Made by a program: the position numbers and the translations under genes. From positions 1 through 64,000 of the forward strand of contig NZ_NERU01000014.1 in the NCBI RefSeq assembly GCF_003063265.1: a stretch of 64,000 nt of DNA. Direction: 5' to 3'. This document shows positions 1 through 8,832 of the stretch, in pieces. Source of the stretch: Limnohabitans sp. WS1 (GTDB lineage: Bacteria > Pseudomonadota > Gammaproteobacteria > Burkholderiales > Burkholderiaceae_C). Each line of letters opens with the position of its first letter. Position 1 is the first letter of the stretch. Below the pieces are notes generated by a model. It was not told where the DNA came from, did not search any database, and was given only the letters and a program-made list of their open reading frames with translations.

Positions 1-110
1 CCGTCGCCCAATCAGCCTCGTAGTCCCTGAACCACAGTCACTGACCGAGAAGACAAAAGAAACAGAGAAAGCTGAAAAACAACCGGTACCTATTGACAGG
101 TCAATCCATA

Positions 111-399
111 CCAGGAGCGACGCCCCCGTCGCGGTCAAGCCTCGCAGACCACCCACCATCGCCCCGAGGGCGGGGCTCCTACAAAATGCAGGGCAATGCC
201 CTTGTAGGAGCGACGCCCTCGTCGCGATCAAGCCTCGCAGACCACGCACCATCGCCCCGAGGGCGGGGCTCCTACAAAACACAGGCAGCTTCTTGTAGGA
301 GCGACGCCCTCGTCGCGATCAAGCCTCGCCGACCACCCACCATCGCCCCGAGGGCGGGGCTCCTACAAAATGCAATCGCCCCGAGGGCGGGGCTCCCAC
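111..399. repeat. Tandem array of REP-like stem-loop repeats
   Basis: Three full units and one half unit. Each full unit has a left arm like GTAGGAGCGACGCCCTCGTC and an imperfectly complementary right arm like GCCCCGAGGGCGGGGCTCC, with a linker of about 22-25 bases. Left arms lie at about 113-135, 204-228 and 295-319; right arms at 158-182, 251-275, 342-366 and a solo arm at 375-399. The left arms recur every 91 bases. It lies just past the stop codon of the acyl-CoA synthetase gene. This is the layout of REP/BIME elements; no transposase of the RAYT kind is in the window. Bases 1-110 hold nothing I recognise. Confidence 0.85.
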
Positions 400-495
400 A
401 AAAAGAACATCGCCCAGTGGACGGAATGCGCACACTGATTGCTATGCCAAGTCAAGCCTTTCATTTGAAACTTCACAGGGCCGGCTCAATGAGCT

Positions 496-2055
496 TCAGG
501 CATAGCGCACCCGCAAATCGCGCTTGAGCAGTTTGCCGCTGGGGTTCTTGGGCAGCGTGTCGGTGAAGACCACCCGTTTGGGGCACTTGAAACCGGCCAT
601 GTGCTGGGCGCAGTGCGCGATCACCACCGCCTCGTCCAAGGTCTGACCGGCCTTGACCACCACCACCGCTGTCACCGCCTCGACCCACTTGGGGTCGGGC
701 AAACCGATCACCGCCACTTCACTCACCTGCGGCAGGCGGTAAATCATTTCTTCCACCTCGCGGCTGGCCACGTTTTCACCACCGGACTTGATCATGTCCT
801 TCTTGCGGTCCACCACGGTGATGTAGCCCTCCTCGTCGATGATGCCCAGATCCCCGCTGTGGAACCAGTCGCCCTCAAACGAAGCCTGGGTGCGCTCATC
901 GTCGTGAAAGTAGCCCAGCATCAAATGCGGCGAGCGGTGCACGATCTCGCCCACCTCGCCCACGGCCACATCCTGCATGGCCTCGTTGACCACGCGGGTC
1001 TCGACGTTGCGCACGGCCTTGCCACAAGAACCCGGTTTGCGCAGCTGGTCTTCGGGGGCCAGCATGGTGGCCAAGGGCGCGATTTCGGTCTGGCCGTACA
1101 GGTTCCATAGCCGCACTTGGGGCAGGCGCGAAGCCAGTTCTTTGAGCACCTCCACCGGCATGATGGAAGCGCCGTAGTAGCCCTTGGCCAGTTGGGCGAG
1201 TTTGCCCGCATCCATCAGCGGTGAGCGCAGCAGCGCGATCCACACCGTGGGCGGCGCAAAGAAGCTGGTGATGCCGAACTTTTCGAGCATGGGCAGCAGG
1301 TTGTCGGGCGTGGGCTTGGACGTGATCACGTTGGTGCTGCCCATGTAAATGGCCGGGCCAAAGAACACATCGAGCTGGGCGCAGTGGTACAGCGGCAGCG
1401 CGTGCAGGGCCACGTCAGCCTCTGCAATTTCGGCGTCGATCACGCAGCTGACGTATTGCCACATCACCGCGTCGTGCGTGAGCTGTGCCCCTTTGGGCGA
1501 AGACTCTGTGCCACTGGTGTAGACGATCTGCGCCACGTCGTAGCTGCCCAACCGCAAATCGGGCAATGCATCGGTGCAAGCGGCCAGCACATCAAAGCTG
1601 TGCATGCCCGCCACGCTCTGGCTCGGGTCTTCGGAGGGCAGCCAGATGAACTGCTCGACTTTTGTGTCCAGCTTGCTGGCGGCCTGCGCCAGCTCGGCCA
1701 GGCCGCTGTCGGTGGCCAGGGTTTTGGCACCCGCGTGGCGCAAGATGTAAGCCACCTCTTCGGCCTTGAGCATGAAGTTGATCGGCACCATGACCGCGCC
1801 CCGACGGGCCAGCGCAAAACGCAGCGCTGCAAACCCGTGTGAGTTGCGGGCCAGCACCGCCACCTTGTCGCCCTCGGCCACGCCGATGCTGGTCAGGCCT
1901 GCGGCCAGACGGCTCACCAGGGCGTCGAACTCGGCATAGGTCCAGGTGGTGGCACCACACACGATGCCGGTCTTGGTGGGCAAGCGGATCGCGGTGCGGC
2001 GCAAGGCATCGGCAATGGTCTGGCGGCGAACGGCGGGGTGGATGGACTGCGACAT
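496..2055 (-). CDS. AMP-dependent acyl-CoA synthetase/ligase
   Basis: Adenylate-forming enzyme that activates a carboxylic acid with ATP and joins it to CoA (ANL superfamily, FadD-like). The P-loop motif YTSGTESSPKG is at about residues 179-189 (usual form YTSGTTGxPKG). It is followed by NLYGQTE, GDLG and the hinge region VDRKKDMIKSGGEN, and the C-terminal lysine motif PKNPSGKLLKR is intact. An in-frame ATG lies 48 bases upstream, but the start at 2055 has GAGGAG at good spacing and begins MSQSIHP, so it is preferred. Length about 519 residues is normal. It is divergent from the DUF2889 gene with only about 20 bases between starts. Substrate cannot be told from sequence; a medium/long-chain or aromatic acid is possible. 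Confidence 0.9.
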   Translation of the reverse strand: MSQSIHPAVRRQTIADALRRTAIRLPTKTGIVCGATTWTYAEFDALVSRLAAGLTSIGVAEGDKVAVLARNSHGFAALRFALARRGAVMVPINFMLKAEEVAYILRHAGAKTLATDSGLAELAQAASKLDTKVEQFIWLPSEDPSQSVAGMHSFDVLAACTDALPDLRLGSYDVAQIVYTSGTESSPKGAQLTHDAVMWQYVSCVIDAEIAEADVALHALPLYHCAQLDVFFGPAIYMGSTNVITSKPTPDNLLPMLEKFGITSFFAPPTVWIALLRSPLMDAGKLAQLAKGYYGASIMPVEVLKELASRLPQVRLWNLYGQTEIAPLATMLAPEDQLRKPGSCGKAVRNVETRVVNEAMQDVAVGEVGEIVHRSPHLMLGYFHDDERTQASFEGDWFHSGDLGIIDEEGYITVVDRKKDMIKSGGENVASREVEEMIYRLPQVSEVAVIGLPDPKWVEAVTAVVVVKAGQTLDEAVVIAHCAQHMAGFKCPKRVVFTDTLPKNPSGKLLKRDLRVRYA

Positions 2056-2076
2056 GCTCAGGACTCCTCTGTAGAT

Positions 2077-2793
2077 ATGATTGAAGCATTCAACATCACC
2101 CATCAGAGAATTCCATTGGCACTACCCCCAGCATCCCCCCGAAAACTGTCACATACGCGAACCGTGGTGTACCAAGGTTTTGACCGCGAAGACGGTCTGT
2201 GGGACATCGAAGCCCAACTGACCGACGTCAAGACCTTCAACTTTCAGGTGCCCAATGAACGGCTTTTCCCTGGCGATGCGCCAATCCACAACCTGAAAAT
2301 CCGCGTCACATTGGACAACCAGATGGTCATCCAGGACATCGCCACCTCCATGGACGACATCCCCCACGCCGAATGCACCGGTGCGCCACACAACATGCAC
2401 AAACTCATCGGCTGCACCATGGGTCCGGGCTGGCGCAAGGTCATCAACCAACATGTGGGCGGCACCGACGGCTGCACCCACCTGCGCGAGATGTTGTTCA
2501 ACATGGCCACAGCCGCTTACCAAACCTTGCCTTCAGGCCAATGGCAGCGCCGCGAACTGGCAGGCCAGCCCCACCCCGAAATGACCCAAGCGCCCTATTT
2601 CCTGGGCCAATGCCACAGCTGGGCCTTCGACAGCCCAACGGTGCAGAGGGCGTATCCGATGTTTTTTAAGCCAAAGGCAACTTCCCCGCAAGCCTCGAAT
2701 TTAGACAAGGTCGTGGATGCCGATGTTGTCCTGGAACATATTGATGTCAAATTGGCAAGTGCGCACAAAGTCATGGCGCAACGAAAATCCTGA
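2077..2793 (+). CDS. DUF2889 family protein
   Basis: Conserved protein of unknown function matching DUF2889. The body starts PASPRKLSHTRTV and contains DGLWDIEAQLTDVK, TMGPGWRK and GCTHLREML, all typical of the family. Members usually begin just before the PASPRK segment, which here corresponds to a TTG codon at 2116; the ATG at 2077 would add 13 atypical residues, and neither start has a clear ribosome site. DUF2889 genes often sit beside acyl-CoA synthetase and catabolic genes, as here, but no enzymatic role is established that I know of. The C-terminal part after about residue 190 is low in recognisable motifs. Confidence 0.75.
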   Translation: MIEAFNITHQRIPLALPPASPRKLSHTRTVVYQGFDREDGLWDIEAQLTDVKTFNFQVPNERLFPGDAPIHNLKIRVTLDNQMVIQDIATSMDDIPHAECTGAPHNMHKLIGCTMGPGWRKVINQHVGGTDGCTHLREMLFNMATAAYQTLPSGQWQRRELAGQPHPEMTQAPYFLGQCHSWAFDSPTVQRAYPMFFKPKATSPQASNLDKVVDADVVLEHIDVKLASAHKVMAQRKS

Positions 2794-2868
2794 AACCTAT
2801 GGCTCAAGTGATCGCTAGAGGTGAAATAAAGCCCTAAGCTCGTTTCTAACTGACCCAACTGTGGCCGA

Positions 2869-3363
2869 TCACTGAACTTGACTGAGCACTGCTTCAATGA
2901 GCGCCGGGCTGAGCCAAATGCCATGGCGTCGCATGTTCTCAATGGCGAGCGGCAAATCCACTGTGAAACCCAACTGCCGGGCTTTGAGCATGATGCCCAA
3001 TGAACCCGTGAGGTTCAGGCCGCAAAGTCGAGCAGTACGTCGACCAACCACCTCATCTATGCACACTAGCGGCAAAGACAAATTCAACGCCGTCTGAATG
3101 ACCGAGGCTTCTCCTGAGTCCAAGGAGTTTTTGAGGAACGGCAGTAGCGTGACCGGCCGATCCTGAATATCCAGCCAATCCGCAGCCTGAAACGCGTCAA
3201 CTCCGAAAGAAGTCTGACCACCCGCACGGACCTCTTGGGCCACTTCAAACGGCACCAACACCCTGACATACATCTATTTCAAGATGTCCAGACTGCCCAG
3301 GGCGGCGGTCAATGCAATCAAGGGTGTCGTGTTGGACACCAAAACAGCCGACCGCTCAGGCAT
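2869..3363 (-). pseudogene. PIN-domain (DUF3368) toxin gene interrupted by an amber codon
   Basis: The full reading frame starts with ATG at 3363, overlapping the stop of the antitoxin gene by 8 bases, and would give 164 residues. Its N-terminus reads VLVSNTTPLIALTAAL, the usual start of PIN/DUF3368 toxins, but codon 30 (3274-3276) is TAG. The frame then continues without damage from MYVRVLVPFEVAQEV to the family tail GTLG-like segment GSLGIMLKARQLGF. A CAG or TGG codon would be one transition away. A short product from the ATG at codon 31 would lack the first strand and acidic site. Family knowledge: PIN toxins are RNases neutralised by the paired antitoxin. Inference: inactivated toxin, unless the amber is read through. 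Confidence 0.8.
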
Positions 3364-3604
3364 TGAGGACATCGTCGGCCAACTCGTCTTTGGGCAAATC
3401 GATCAATGACACCCCAAATCGCGGCAACTCGGCCATGAAAGCCAGGCGATCCAGACCTGCCAAGGATGCCGCCATGCCGGACGACAAGCGCTTCATTTCA
3501 AAAAATTTGACGGCCATGGCCAGTTTGGCTTCCCGCTGAAAGTCCTCTTTGCCGCAATGCATCACATCCAGGTAGCTATTGGGAACGTCCAACAAAATCT
3601 GCAT
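3356..3604 (-). CDS. UPF0175 family antitoxin
   Basis: Small protein of 82 residues matching UPF0175, the partner of DUF3368 PIN toxins. The core FQREAKLAMAVKFFEMKRLS followed by SGMAASLAGLDRLAFM is the family's helix-turn-helix-like segment and ends with a DLPKDELADD tail. The upstream in-frame ATG would add 21 residues, but the ATG at 3604 has GGAGG five bases before it and gives the normal family start MQILLDVPNS, so it is chosen. The toxin start overlaps its stop, so the two genes are translationally coupled. Likely also represses its own operon, as in other such pairs; no clear operator was found. Confidence 0.82.
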   Translation of the reverse strand: MQILLDVPNSYLDVMHCGKEDFQREAKLAMAVKFFEMKRLSSGMAASLAGLDRLAFMAELPRFGVSLIDLPKDELADDVLNA

Positions 3605-3715
3605 AGGAACCTCCGAGTGCTCAAAAGTATGGCACAGGTCTTCAGGATGAAGCACACCCTCGCTCACAACACGAATTGAAGCGATCTAAATCAACGCGCA
3701 CAATTAAAGACAGTC

Positions 3716-3740
3716 ATTGCGACAGCAGTTATGTCACAAT
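3716..3740. promoter_or_regulatory. Inverted repeat upstream of the MerR gene, likely operator
   Basis: ATTGCGACA (3716-3724) and TGTCACAAT (3732-3740) form 9-base arms with one mismatch around a 7-base centre. It ends six bases before the ATG of the MerR-family gene. MerR proteins bind dyads of this size between or across promoter elements, so autoregulation is the simplest reading. Confidence 0.5.
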
Positions 3741-3746
3741 AATCCC

Positions 3747-4139
3747 ATGACCACCACCTACTCCATTGACCAGCTCTGTGCGCTGACCGACTTGCCCAAG
3801 CGCACGGTCCGCTACTACATGCAGCTGGGCCTGGTGGACCGCCCTGTGGGCGAGACCCGGGCGGCGCATTACACGCCTGTGCATTTGGGCCAGCTCATGC
3901 AAATCCGCAAGTTGGCCGATGCCGGGGTGTCGCTGGAGCGCATCCGCAACGTCTTGGCGGGTGGCGAATCGCCCGTGCCCGAGGGCGAGCGCCAACCCGG
4001 GGCCATCCGCGTGCGCAGCCATGTGTTCATCGCGCCGGGCATAGAGCTACAAATCGACCCGCAAGAAGCGGGCTTGTCGCCCGAACAACTCCGCGCCTTT
4101 GTGCGCAGCGTCATGACCGAATGGGAGAAAACAAAATGA
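3747..4139 (+). CDS. MerR family transcriptional regulator
   Basis: 130-residue DNA-binding regulator. The N-terminus YSIDQLCALTDLPKRTVRYY is a MerR winged helix-turn-helix, followed by the wing and the LMQIRKLADAGVSLERIRNVL helix. The C-terminal part is short, without an obvious cysteine metal site. The ATG at 3747 gives the family start; the longer frame would add ten residues not seen in MerR proteins. Its stop overlaps the ATG of the VIT/VWA gene as ATGA at 4136-4139, so the two are co-translated. A 25-base dyad lies just upstream. Inference: it controls its own operon with the VIT/VWA protein; the signal is unknown. Confidence 0.85.
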   Translation: MTTTYSIDQLCALTDLPKRTVRYYMQLGLVDRPVGETRAAHYTPVHLGQLMQIRKLADAGVSLERIRNVLAGGESPVPEGERQPGAIRVRSHVFIAPGIELQIDPQEAGLSPEQLRAFVRSVMTEWEKTK

Positions 4140-6640
4140 ACCACACTGTGATGGGCCTCAAAAGCCGAGACAACGATGAAGCCGTGGCCCTGCAATCGGT
4201 GCATGCCCAAGGCCAGTTGCATGGCCTGGTACTGCGCATGAAGCTGAGCCAGGTTTATCGCAACACCACCCGCGACAACCTCGAATGCGTCTACACCTTC
4301 CCGCTGGCCTGGGGCAGCGTGCTGCTGGGCATGGCGGTCGAACTCAACGGCAAGCGCATGACCGGCACCGTGGTCGAAAAGAAAGAAGCCGAAGCCACTT
4401 ACGAAAAAGCCATCCAGTCCGGCGATCTGCCCGTCATGCTGGAGCGCTCGGGCAAAGACCTCTACACCGCCAACCTGGGCAACATCTTGCCCGGCGACAA
4501 CGTGGTGATCGAGCTGGAATATGCCCAACTGCTGCGCCTCGAAGGCGGCATGCTGCGTCTGGCCCTGCCCACAACAATAGCCCCGCGCTATGGTGACGAG
4601 CACCACCCAGGTGGCCTGGCCCCGCACCAAACTGCCGTGGCCAGCCCCCTGGCCGAATACCGCCTGCATGTGTCGCTGGACATTGCCAACCCCTTGGCCC
4701 AGGCCACCATCACGAGCCCATCACACGGTGTGCAACGGGTCCAACACCACAACGGTGTGATGGTCAAACTGCAAGACAAAGCCTGGCTGGACCGAGACTT
4801 TGTGCTGACCCTGCACGGCCTGAAAGACATGGCTTTTGCCATGGCCAGCGCCGATGCCACCCAACCGGGCCAATACACCCTGCTGAGCAGCGCCACCGCC
4901 CACTGGGACGCGGCCCGCACGCCACCCGCCCCGCTGCGCATGAAAGTGCTGGTGGACGGCTCAGGCTCCATGCAAGGCGACAGCAACGCACAAGCCCGCG
5001 ACGCGCTGGACTGGCTGTTTCACCAACTCGCAAGCCAAGACGAAGTGTCGATGACGCGGTTTGGAGACAAACCCTTGCATGTGCTGCCGCGCCTGCAAAA
5101 GTGCACCGAAGCCTACCAACGCCGACTGCGCTCAGAAGCTCGCAACCTCCAGGCCGACCTGGGCGGCACCGAAATGGACAGCGCATTGCAGGCCGTGATC
5201 CGCATCACCACCGAAGACGAGCGCCAGGTGGAAGCCGCCAGCATCTTGCTCATCACCGATGGCGAAGTCTGGAACATCGAACACATCGTGGCCACCGTGC
5301 GCCAATCGGGCCACCGCCTGTTTGCGCTGGGCGTGGGCAGTGGCCCGGCCGAAAGCCTGCTGCGCGAGCTGGCCGAAGTCAGTGGCGGTGCCTGCGAAAT
5401 GGTCAGCCCCCAGCAAAGCATGCAACAAGCCGTGGCCCGTTTGCTCGAACGCATGCGCCACGCCTGCGCCATTGCGTGCCGCTTGGAAAGTGATGAAGAG
5501 CTGCTCTACCAATCGCCCAGCCCACGCGAAATCAGCCAAGGCGACACCGTGCACCAATGGGCACAAAGCAGCCACAAGCCGCTGGCTGCCCCCCGCCAGC
5601 GCTGGACACAGTCTGGCCAAACCCTCATTCACCAAGCTGAACAACTGCTGTGGGACACCGACGGTGTGCTGCCGCGCCTGTGCGCCGCACAACGCCTGCA
5701 CGACACCACCGACACCCAGCGCCAGCGAGCGCTGGCCGTGCAATACCAACTCGTCACGCCACACACCCACTTCATCTTGGTGCACACACGCACAGAAGGT
5801 GAAAAAGCGCAGGACCTGCCCCTGCTGCAACAAGTGGCGCAGATGCAGGCGGCGGGTGTGGGGGGGCATGGCACGGTGATGCTCCATGACAGCATGCCAA
5901 CCCGCAGACCGCCTGCCAGCTTGATGATGTTACGCACAGGTTCGGCCCCAATCAGCACGGGTATGAACACGCCGGCGCTCTGGCGCTCCAGCCGCACCAG
6001 CGCGGCCGCCAAGATCGATGGCATGGCCCATGCGGGCATGGACGACATTGAGATTCCGGCCTTCTTGCGCAAAGCCGCAGACGGTGCGGACGCACCTGCC
6101 TTGCCTTCACCCAAGCCCATCAGCAAAGCCTACAGCCCGCCGCCAGACACCCCAGTGTCAGCGCCAGTGCCCACGCCTGTGCGCACCCCACCACCCGCGC
6201 CCACCCAGCAGGCCCTGCCACCGGACTATTGGCAACAACAACGCCAGCGCACCTACAGTAACACCTTTACCCAACTGAGCTTGGTGCTGCAAAGCCTGGA
6301 CGCCCCCAACAACCCACTGGTGGACCTGCTGCAACAGTTCAACACCCAGGCCTACGGCAAACGCAGCTTCCGCGCCGCCCTCTCGGTCAGTCTGGGCACC
6401 GCACGCACCGCCTTCATGGCCGACTTTGTGCTGCACCACGCCAAAGCACTGGGCAGCCCCGCCCTGGTCTGGGCCGTGTTGCTGCTGTGGCTGGCCGACG
6501 AAAAAAGCTTGCCCCTGGACCGCCACGCGCGGCGCTTGCTGGAGGTGGAATTGGCCAACGTGGACAGCAGCGCCAAGACCCGCTTAATCACGAGCTTGGA
6601 GGGGGCGCTGAGCTCAAGGGGGGAGGACAAGGCGGCGTAG
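4136..6640 (+). CDS. VIT domain and von Willebrand factor A domain protein
   Basis: 834-residue protein. An N-terminal VIT domain (about residues 5-130, with the Y-x-N-x4-NxE core and TVVEKKEAEATYEKA) is followed by a VWA domain with a MIDAS metal site DGSGS starting at about Asp274 and a later TDGEVW segment. After a proline-rich linker (about 660-710), the C-terminal domain YWQQQRQRTYSN onward is helical and not recognised. There is no signal peptide or membrane helix, so it is probably cytoplasmic. The ATG shares bases with the upstream MerR stop. VIT/VWA pairs are known from eukaryotic inter-alpha-trypsin inhibitors and bacterial proteins of poorly known function. The stop is TAG. Confidence 0.85.
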   Translation: MNHTVMGLKSRDNDEAVALQSVHAQGQLHGLVLRMKLSQVYRNTTRDNLECVYTFPLAWGSVLLGMAVELNGKRMTGTVVEKKEAEATYEKAIQSGDLPVMLERSGKDLYTANLGNILPGDNVVIELEYAQLLRLEGGMLRLALPTTIAPRYGDEHHPGGLAPHQTAVASPLAEYRLHVSLDIANPLAQATITSPSHGVQRVQHHNGVMVKLQDKAWLDRDFVLTLHGLKDMAFAMASADATQPGQYTLLSSATAHWDAARTPPAPLRMKVLVDGSGSMQGDSNAQARDALDWLFHQLASQDEVSMTRFGDKPLHVLPRLQKCTEAYQRRLRSEARNLQADLGGTEMDSALQAVIRITTEDERQVEAASILLITDGEVWNIEHIVATVRQSGHRLFALGVGSGPAESLLRELAEVSGGACEMVSPQQSMQQAVARLLERMRHACAIACRLESDEELLYQSPSPREISQGDTVHQWAQSSHKPLAAPRQRWTQSGQTLIHQAEQLLWDTDGVLPRLCAAQRLHDTTDTQRQRALAVQYQLVTPHTHFILVHTRTEGEKAQDLPLLQQVAQMQAAGVGGHGTVMLHDSMPTRRPPASLMMLRTGSAPISTGMNTPALWRSSRTSAAAKIDGMAHAGMDDIEIPAFLRKAADGADAPALPSPKPISKAYSPPPDTPVSAPVPTPVRTPPPAPTQQALPPDYWQQQRQRTYSNTFTQLSLVLQSLDAPNNPLVDLLQQFNTQAYGKRSFRAALSVSLGTARTAFMADFVLHHAKALGSPALVWAVLLLWLADEKSLPLDRHARRLLEVELANVDSSAKTRLITSLEGALSSRGEDKAA

Positions 6641-6802
6641 CAGCGATAATCCCCCCTCCCCAGCGCCCCAAGCGCTTCCCCTCAACAGCCTCTGGATCTA
6701 CACCATGAACCGCTGCACTTTGGCCCTCTCTGGGCGTGCTTTACTTTGGCGTGCTTTGCTTTGCCTTAACTTCATCCCCTCCCTTCAATCCGTGGAGGCC
6801 GC

Positions 6803-8140
6803 ATGAGCAAGAAGGTCTTCATCAAAACCTTTGGCTGCCAGATGAACGAGTACGACTCGGACAAGATGGCCGATGTGCTGGGCGCGGCCCAGGGCTATGA
6901 GCCCACGCAGGACGTGGACGAGGCCGATCTGATTTTGTTCAACACCTGCTCGGTGCGCGAGAAGGCGCAAGAGAAAGTGTTCAGCGACTTGGGCCGAGTG
7001 CAGCACCTCAAAGCCAAGGGCGTGCTGATTGGCGTGGGCGGCTGCGTGGCCAGCCAGGAAGGTGCCGAGATCATCAAGCGTGCGCCTTATGTGGACGTGG
7101 TGTTTGGCCCGCAGACCTTGCATCGCCTGCCCGAGCTGCTGGCCGAGCGCGAGCGCAAGCAGCGCCCGCAAGTCGACATCAGCTTCCCCGAGATTGAAAA
7201 GTTTGACCACCTGCCGCCCGCCAAGGTGGAGGGTGCGACAGCCTTTGTGTCGATCATGGAAGGTTGCAGCAAATATTGCAGCTATTGCGTGGTGCCCTAC
7301 ACCCGGGGTGAAGAGGTCTCGCGCCCGTTTGACGATGTGCTCGTCGAAATCGCCGGTCTGGCCGCGCAAGGCGTGAAGGAAATCACCCTGCTGGGCCAGA
7401 ACGTGAACGCATACCGGGGCAAGATGGGTGGCACCTCAGAGATTGCCGACTTTGCGCTGCTGTTGGAGTACGTGGCCGACATGCCGGGCATCGAGCGCAT
7501 CCGCTACGTGACGAGTCACCCGAACGAGTTCACACAGCGCTTGATTGACGCATACGAGAAGATTCCCAAACTGGTGAGCCACTTGCACCTGCCGGTGCAG
7601 CACGGTTCAGACCGCATCTTGATGGCGATGAAGCGCGGTTACACCGCCATGGAATACAAGAGCACGATCCGCAAGCTGCGGGCGATCCGCCCCGACATGT
7701 CGCTCAGCAGCGATTTCATCGTGGGCTTTCCCGGTGAGACCGAGGACGACTTCCAGAAGATGATGAAGCTGATCACCGACGTGGGTTTTGACACGAGTTT
7801 CAGTTTCATCTTCAGCCCCCGCCCTGGCACGCCTGCGGCCAACTTGCACGACGACACGCCACACGCCGAAAAACTGCGCCGCCTGCACCACCTGCAAGCC
7901 ACCATCGAAGAGAACGTGCAGCGCATCGGCGAGAGCCGCGTGGGCACGGTGCAGCGCATTTTGGTGGAGCGCCCTTCACGCAAGGACGCCACCGAGCTGG
8001 CCGGGCGCACCGAGTGCAACCGGGTGGTCAACTTCCCCGGCGGCCCCAACATGGACCGCCTGATCGGTCAGATGGCGGATGTGCGCATCACGCAGGGTCT
8101 GTCGCATTCGCTGCGGGGTGAGTTGGTGATTCGCGATTGA
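6803..8140 (+). CDS. miaB: tRNA-2-methylthio-N6-dimethylallyladenosine synthase
   Basis: Radical-SAM methylthiotransferase that adds a methylthio group to i6A37 in tRNAs reading UNN codons. The UPF0004 domain carries Cys12, Cys49 and Cys81 for one 4Fe-4S cluster; the radical SAM motif CSKYCSYC gives Cys155, Cys159 and Cys162 for the second; a TRAM domain closes the protein. The length of 445 residues is normal. GGAGG stands four bases before the ATG. It stands alone, and converges with the gamma-glutamylcyclotransferase gene with a stem-loop repeat between them. Confidence 0.97.
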   Translation: MSKKVFIKTFGCQMNEYDSDKMADVLGAAQGYEPTQDVDEADLILFNTCSVREKAQEKVFSDLGRVQHLKAKGVLIGVGGCVASQEGAEIIKRAPYVDVVFGPQTLHRLPELLAERERKQRPQVDISFPEIEKFDHLPPAKVEGATAFVSIMEGCSKYCSYCVVPYTRGEEVSRPFDDVLVEIAGLAAQGVKEITLLGQNVNAYRGKMGGTSEIADFALLLEYVADMPGIERIRYVTSHPNEFTQRLIDAYEKIPKLVSHLHLPVQHGSDRILMAMKRGYTAMEYKSTIRKLRAIRPDMSLSSDFIVGFPGETEDDFQKMMKLITDVGFDTSFSFIFSPRPGTPAANLHDDTPHAEKLRRLHHLQATIEENVQRIGESRVGTVQRILVERPSRKDATELAGRTECNRVVNFPGGPNMDRLIGQMADVRITQGLSHSLRGELVIRD

Positions 8141-8182
8141 AACCAGGCGACGTGCCGGGACTGATGAAACAACCTGCGTTTT

Positions 8183-8252
8183 GTAGGTCGGTGGCTTCAG
8201 CCCCGACACAGCGCACATCAAAGGCATGTCGGGCCTAAAGCCGCCGACCTAC
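8183..8252. repeat. GTAGGTCGG-family stem-loop repeat between convergent genes
   Basis: Arms at 8183-8208 (begins GTAGGTCGGTGGCTTCAG) and 8227-8252 (ends GCCGCCGACCTAC) are nearly complementary around an 18-base loop. Related copies lie at 12056-12131 and 12142-12160. Sits between the 3' ends of miaB and the cyclotransferase gene, so it may act as a transcript end for both. Confidence 0.85.
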
Positions 8253-8258
8253 GTAAGG

Positions 8259-8654
8259 TCAAGACTCGCGTCCAACTTCGCGAATGTAGCGGCGGTAGTC
8301 ACCGTGCTCAATGGGTGTGCAGCTGTCCACCGGGCGGTTGTACGCATAGGTCTGCACCCGCTGGCCTTGAAGCGGGCCGCTCGCCACCGTGACCTCCTCG
8401 CGCCAGTATTGCGATGCAGCGCGGTCACCAGGCACCATGTCTTCAACCCCATCCAGCCGGTCTAGGTGTGCGGCATCGACTTCGTAAACTTCGCCCGAGA
8501 CCAAGCCATCGCCCAGAAGGAACCCGGGGTAGCGCCCCACGTCGACCAAGCGGCCGGGGACTTGGGCTGCGCCCACAAAACGAGCGCCTTGCATTTGGGC
8601 CTCCAGGCGCAGGCCGGGCATCAGGGTGCCGTAAATAAAAAGTAGCTGTGTCAT
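8259..8654 (-). CDS. Gamma-glutamylcyclotransferase family protein
   Basis: 131-residue GGCT/AIG2-fold protein. The substrate loop YGTLMPG is at residues 8-14 and the catalytic glutamate is Glu71 in LDGVED. The family turns gamma-glutamyl amino acids or gamma-glutamyl amines into 5-oxoproline and the free amine; the small YtfP-like members are less studied. It ends seven bases from a stem-loop repeat. The next gene, divergent, starts the Rieske/ligase/ferredoxin cassette whose ligase would make gamma-glutamyl bonds, so a link is possible but not shown. Confidence 0.85.
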   Translation of the reverse strand: MTQLLFIYGTLMPGLRLEAQMQGARFVGAAQVPGRLVDVGRYPGFLLGDGLVSGEVYEVDAAHLDRLDGVEDMVPGDRAASQYWREEVTVASGPLQGQRVQTYAYNRPVDSCTPIEHGDYRRYIREVGRES

Positions 8655-8832
8655 GGGCCCGATTTTGCGTCAGTGGCAACGCTCTGTCGTGTGCCAACTT
8701 GACACAGGTCTTGTTGTCGCCTGTTGGCGGGTGGGTCCTGTGCGGCGGTTTAAACTGATTGCTTGAAGATGCGGGTGCGCTCGTTGGGCGCACACAAAGA
8801 TCAAACACGGATTTCACCGTCCAAAGACCCCC

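Noticed and set aside
111..399. Possible CRISPR array
   Set aside because: The linkers between the arms are nearly identical, the units are paired stems, and no cas gene is present.
2116..2118. TTG as the firm start of the DUF2889 gene
   Set aside because: Fits the family start but has no ribosome site, so only noted as an alternative.
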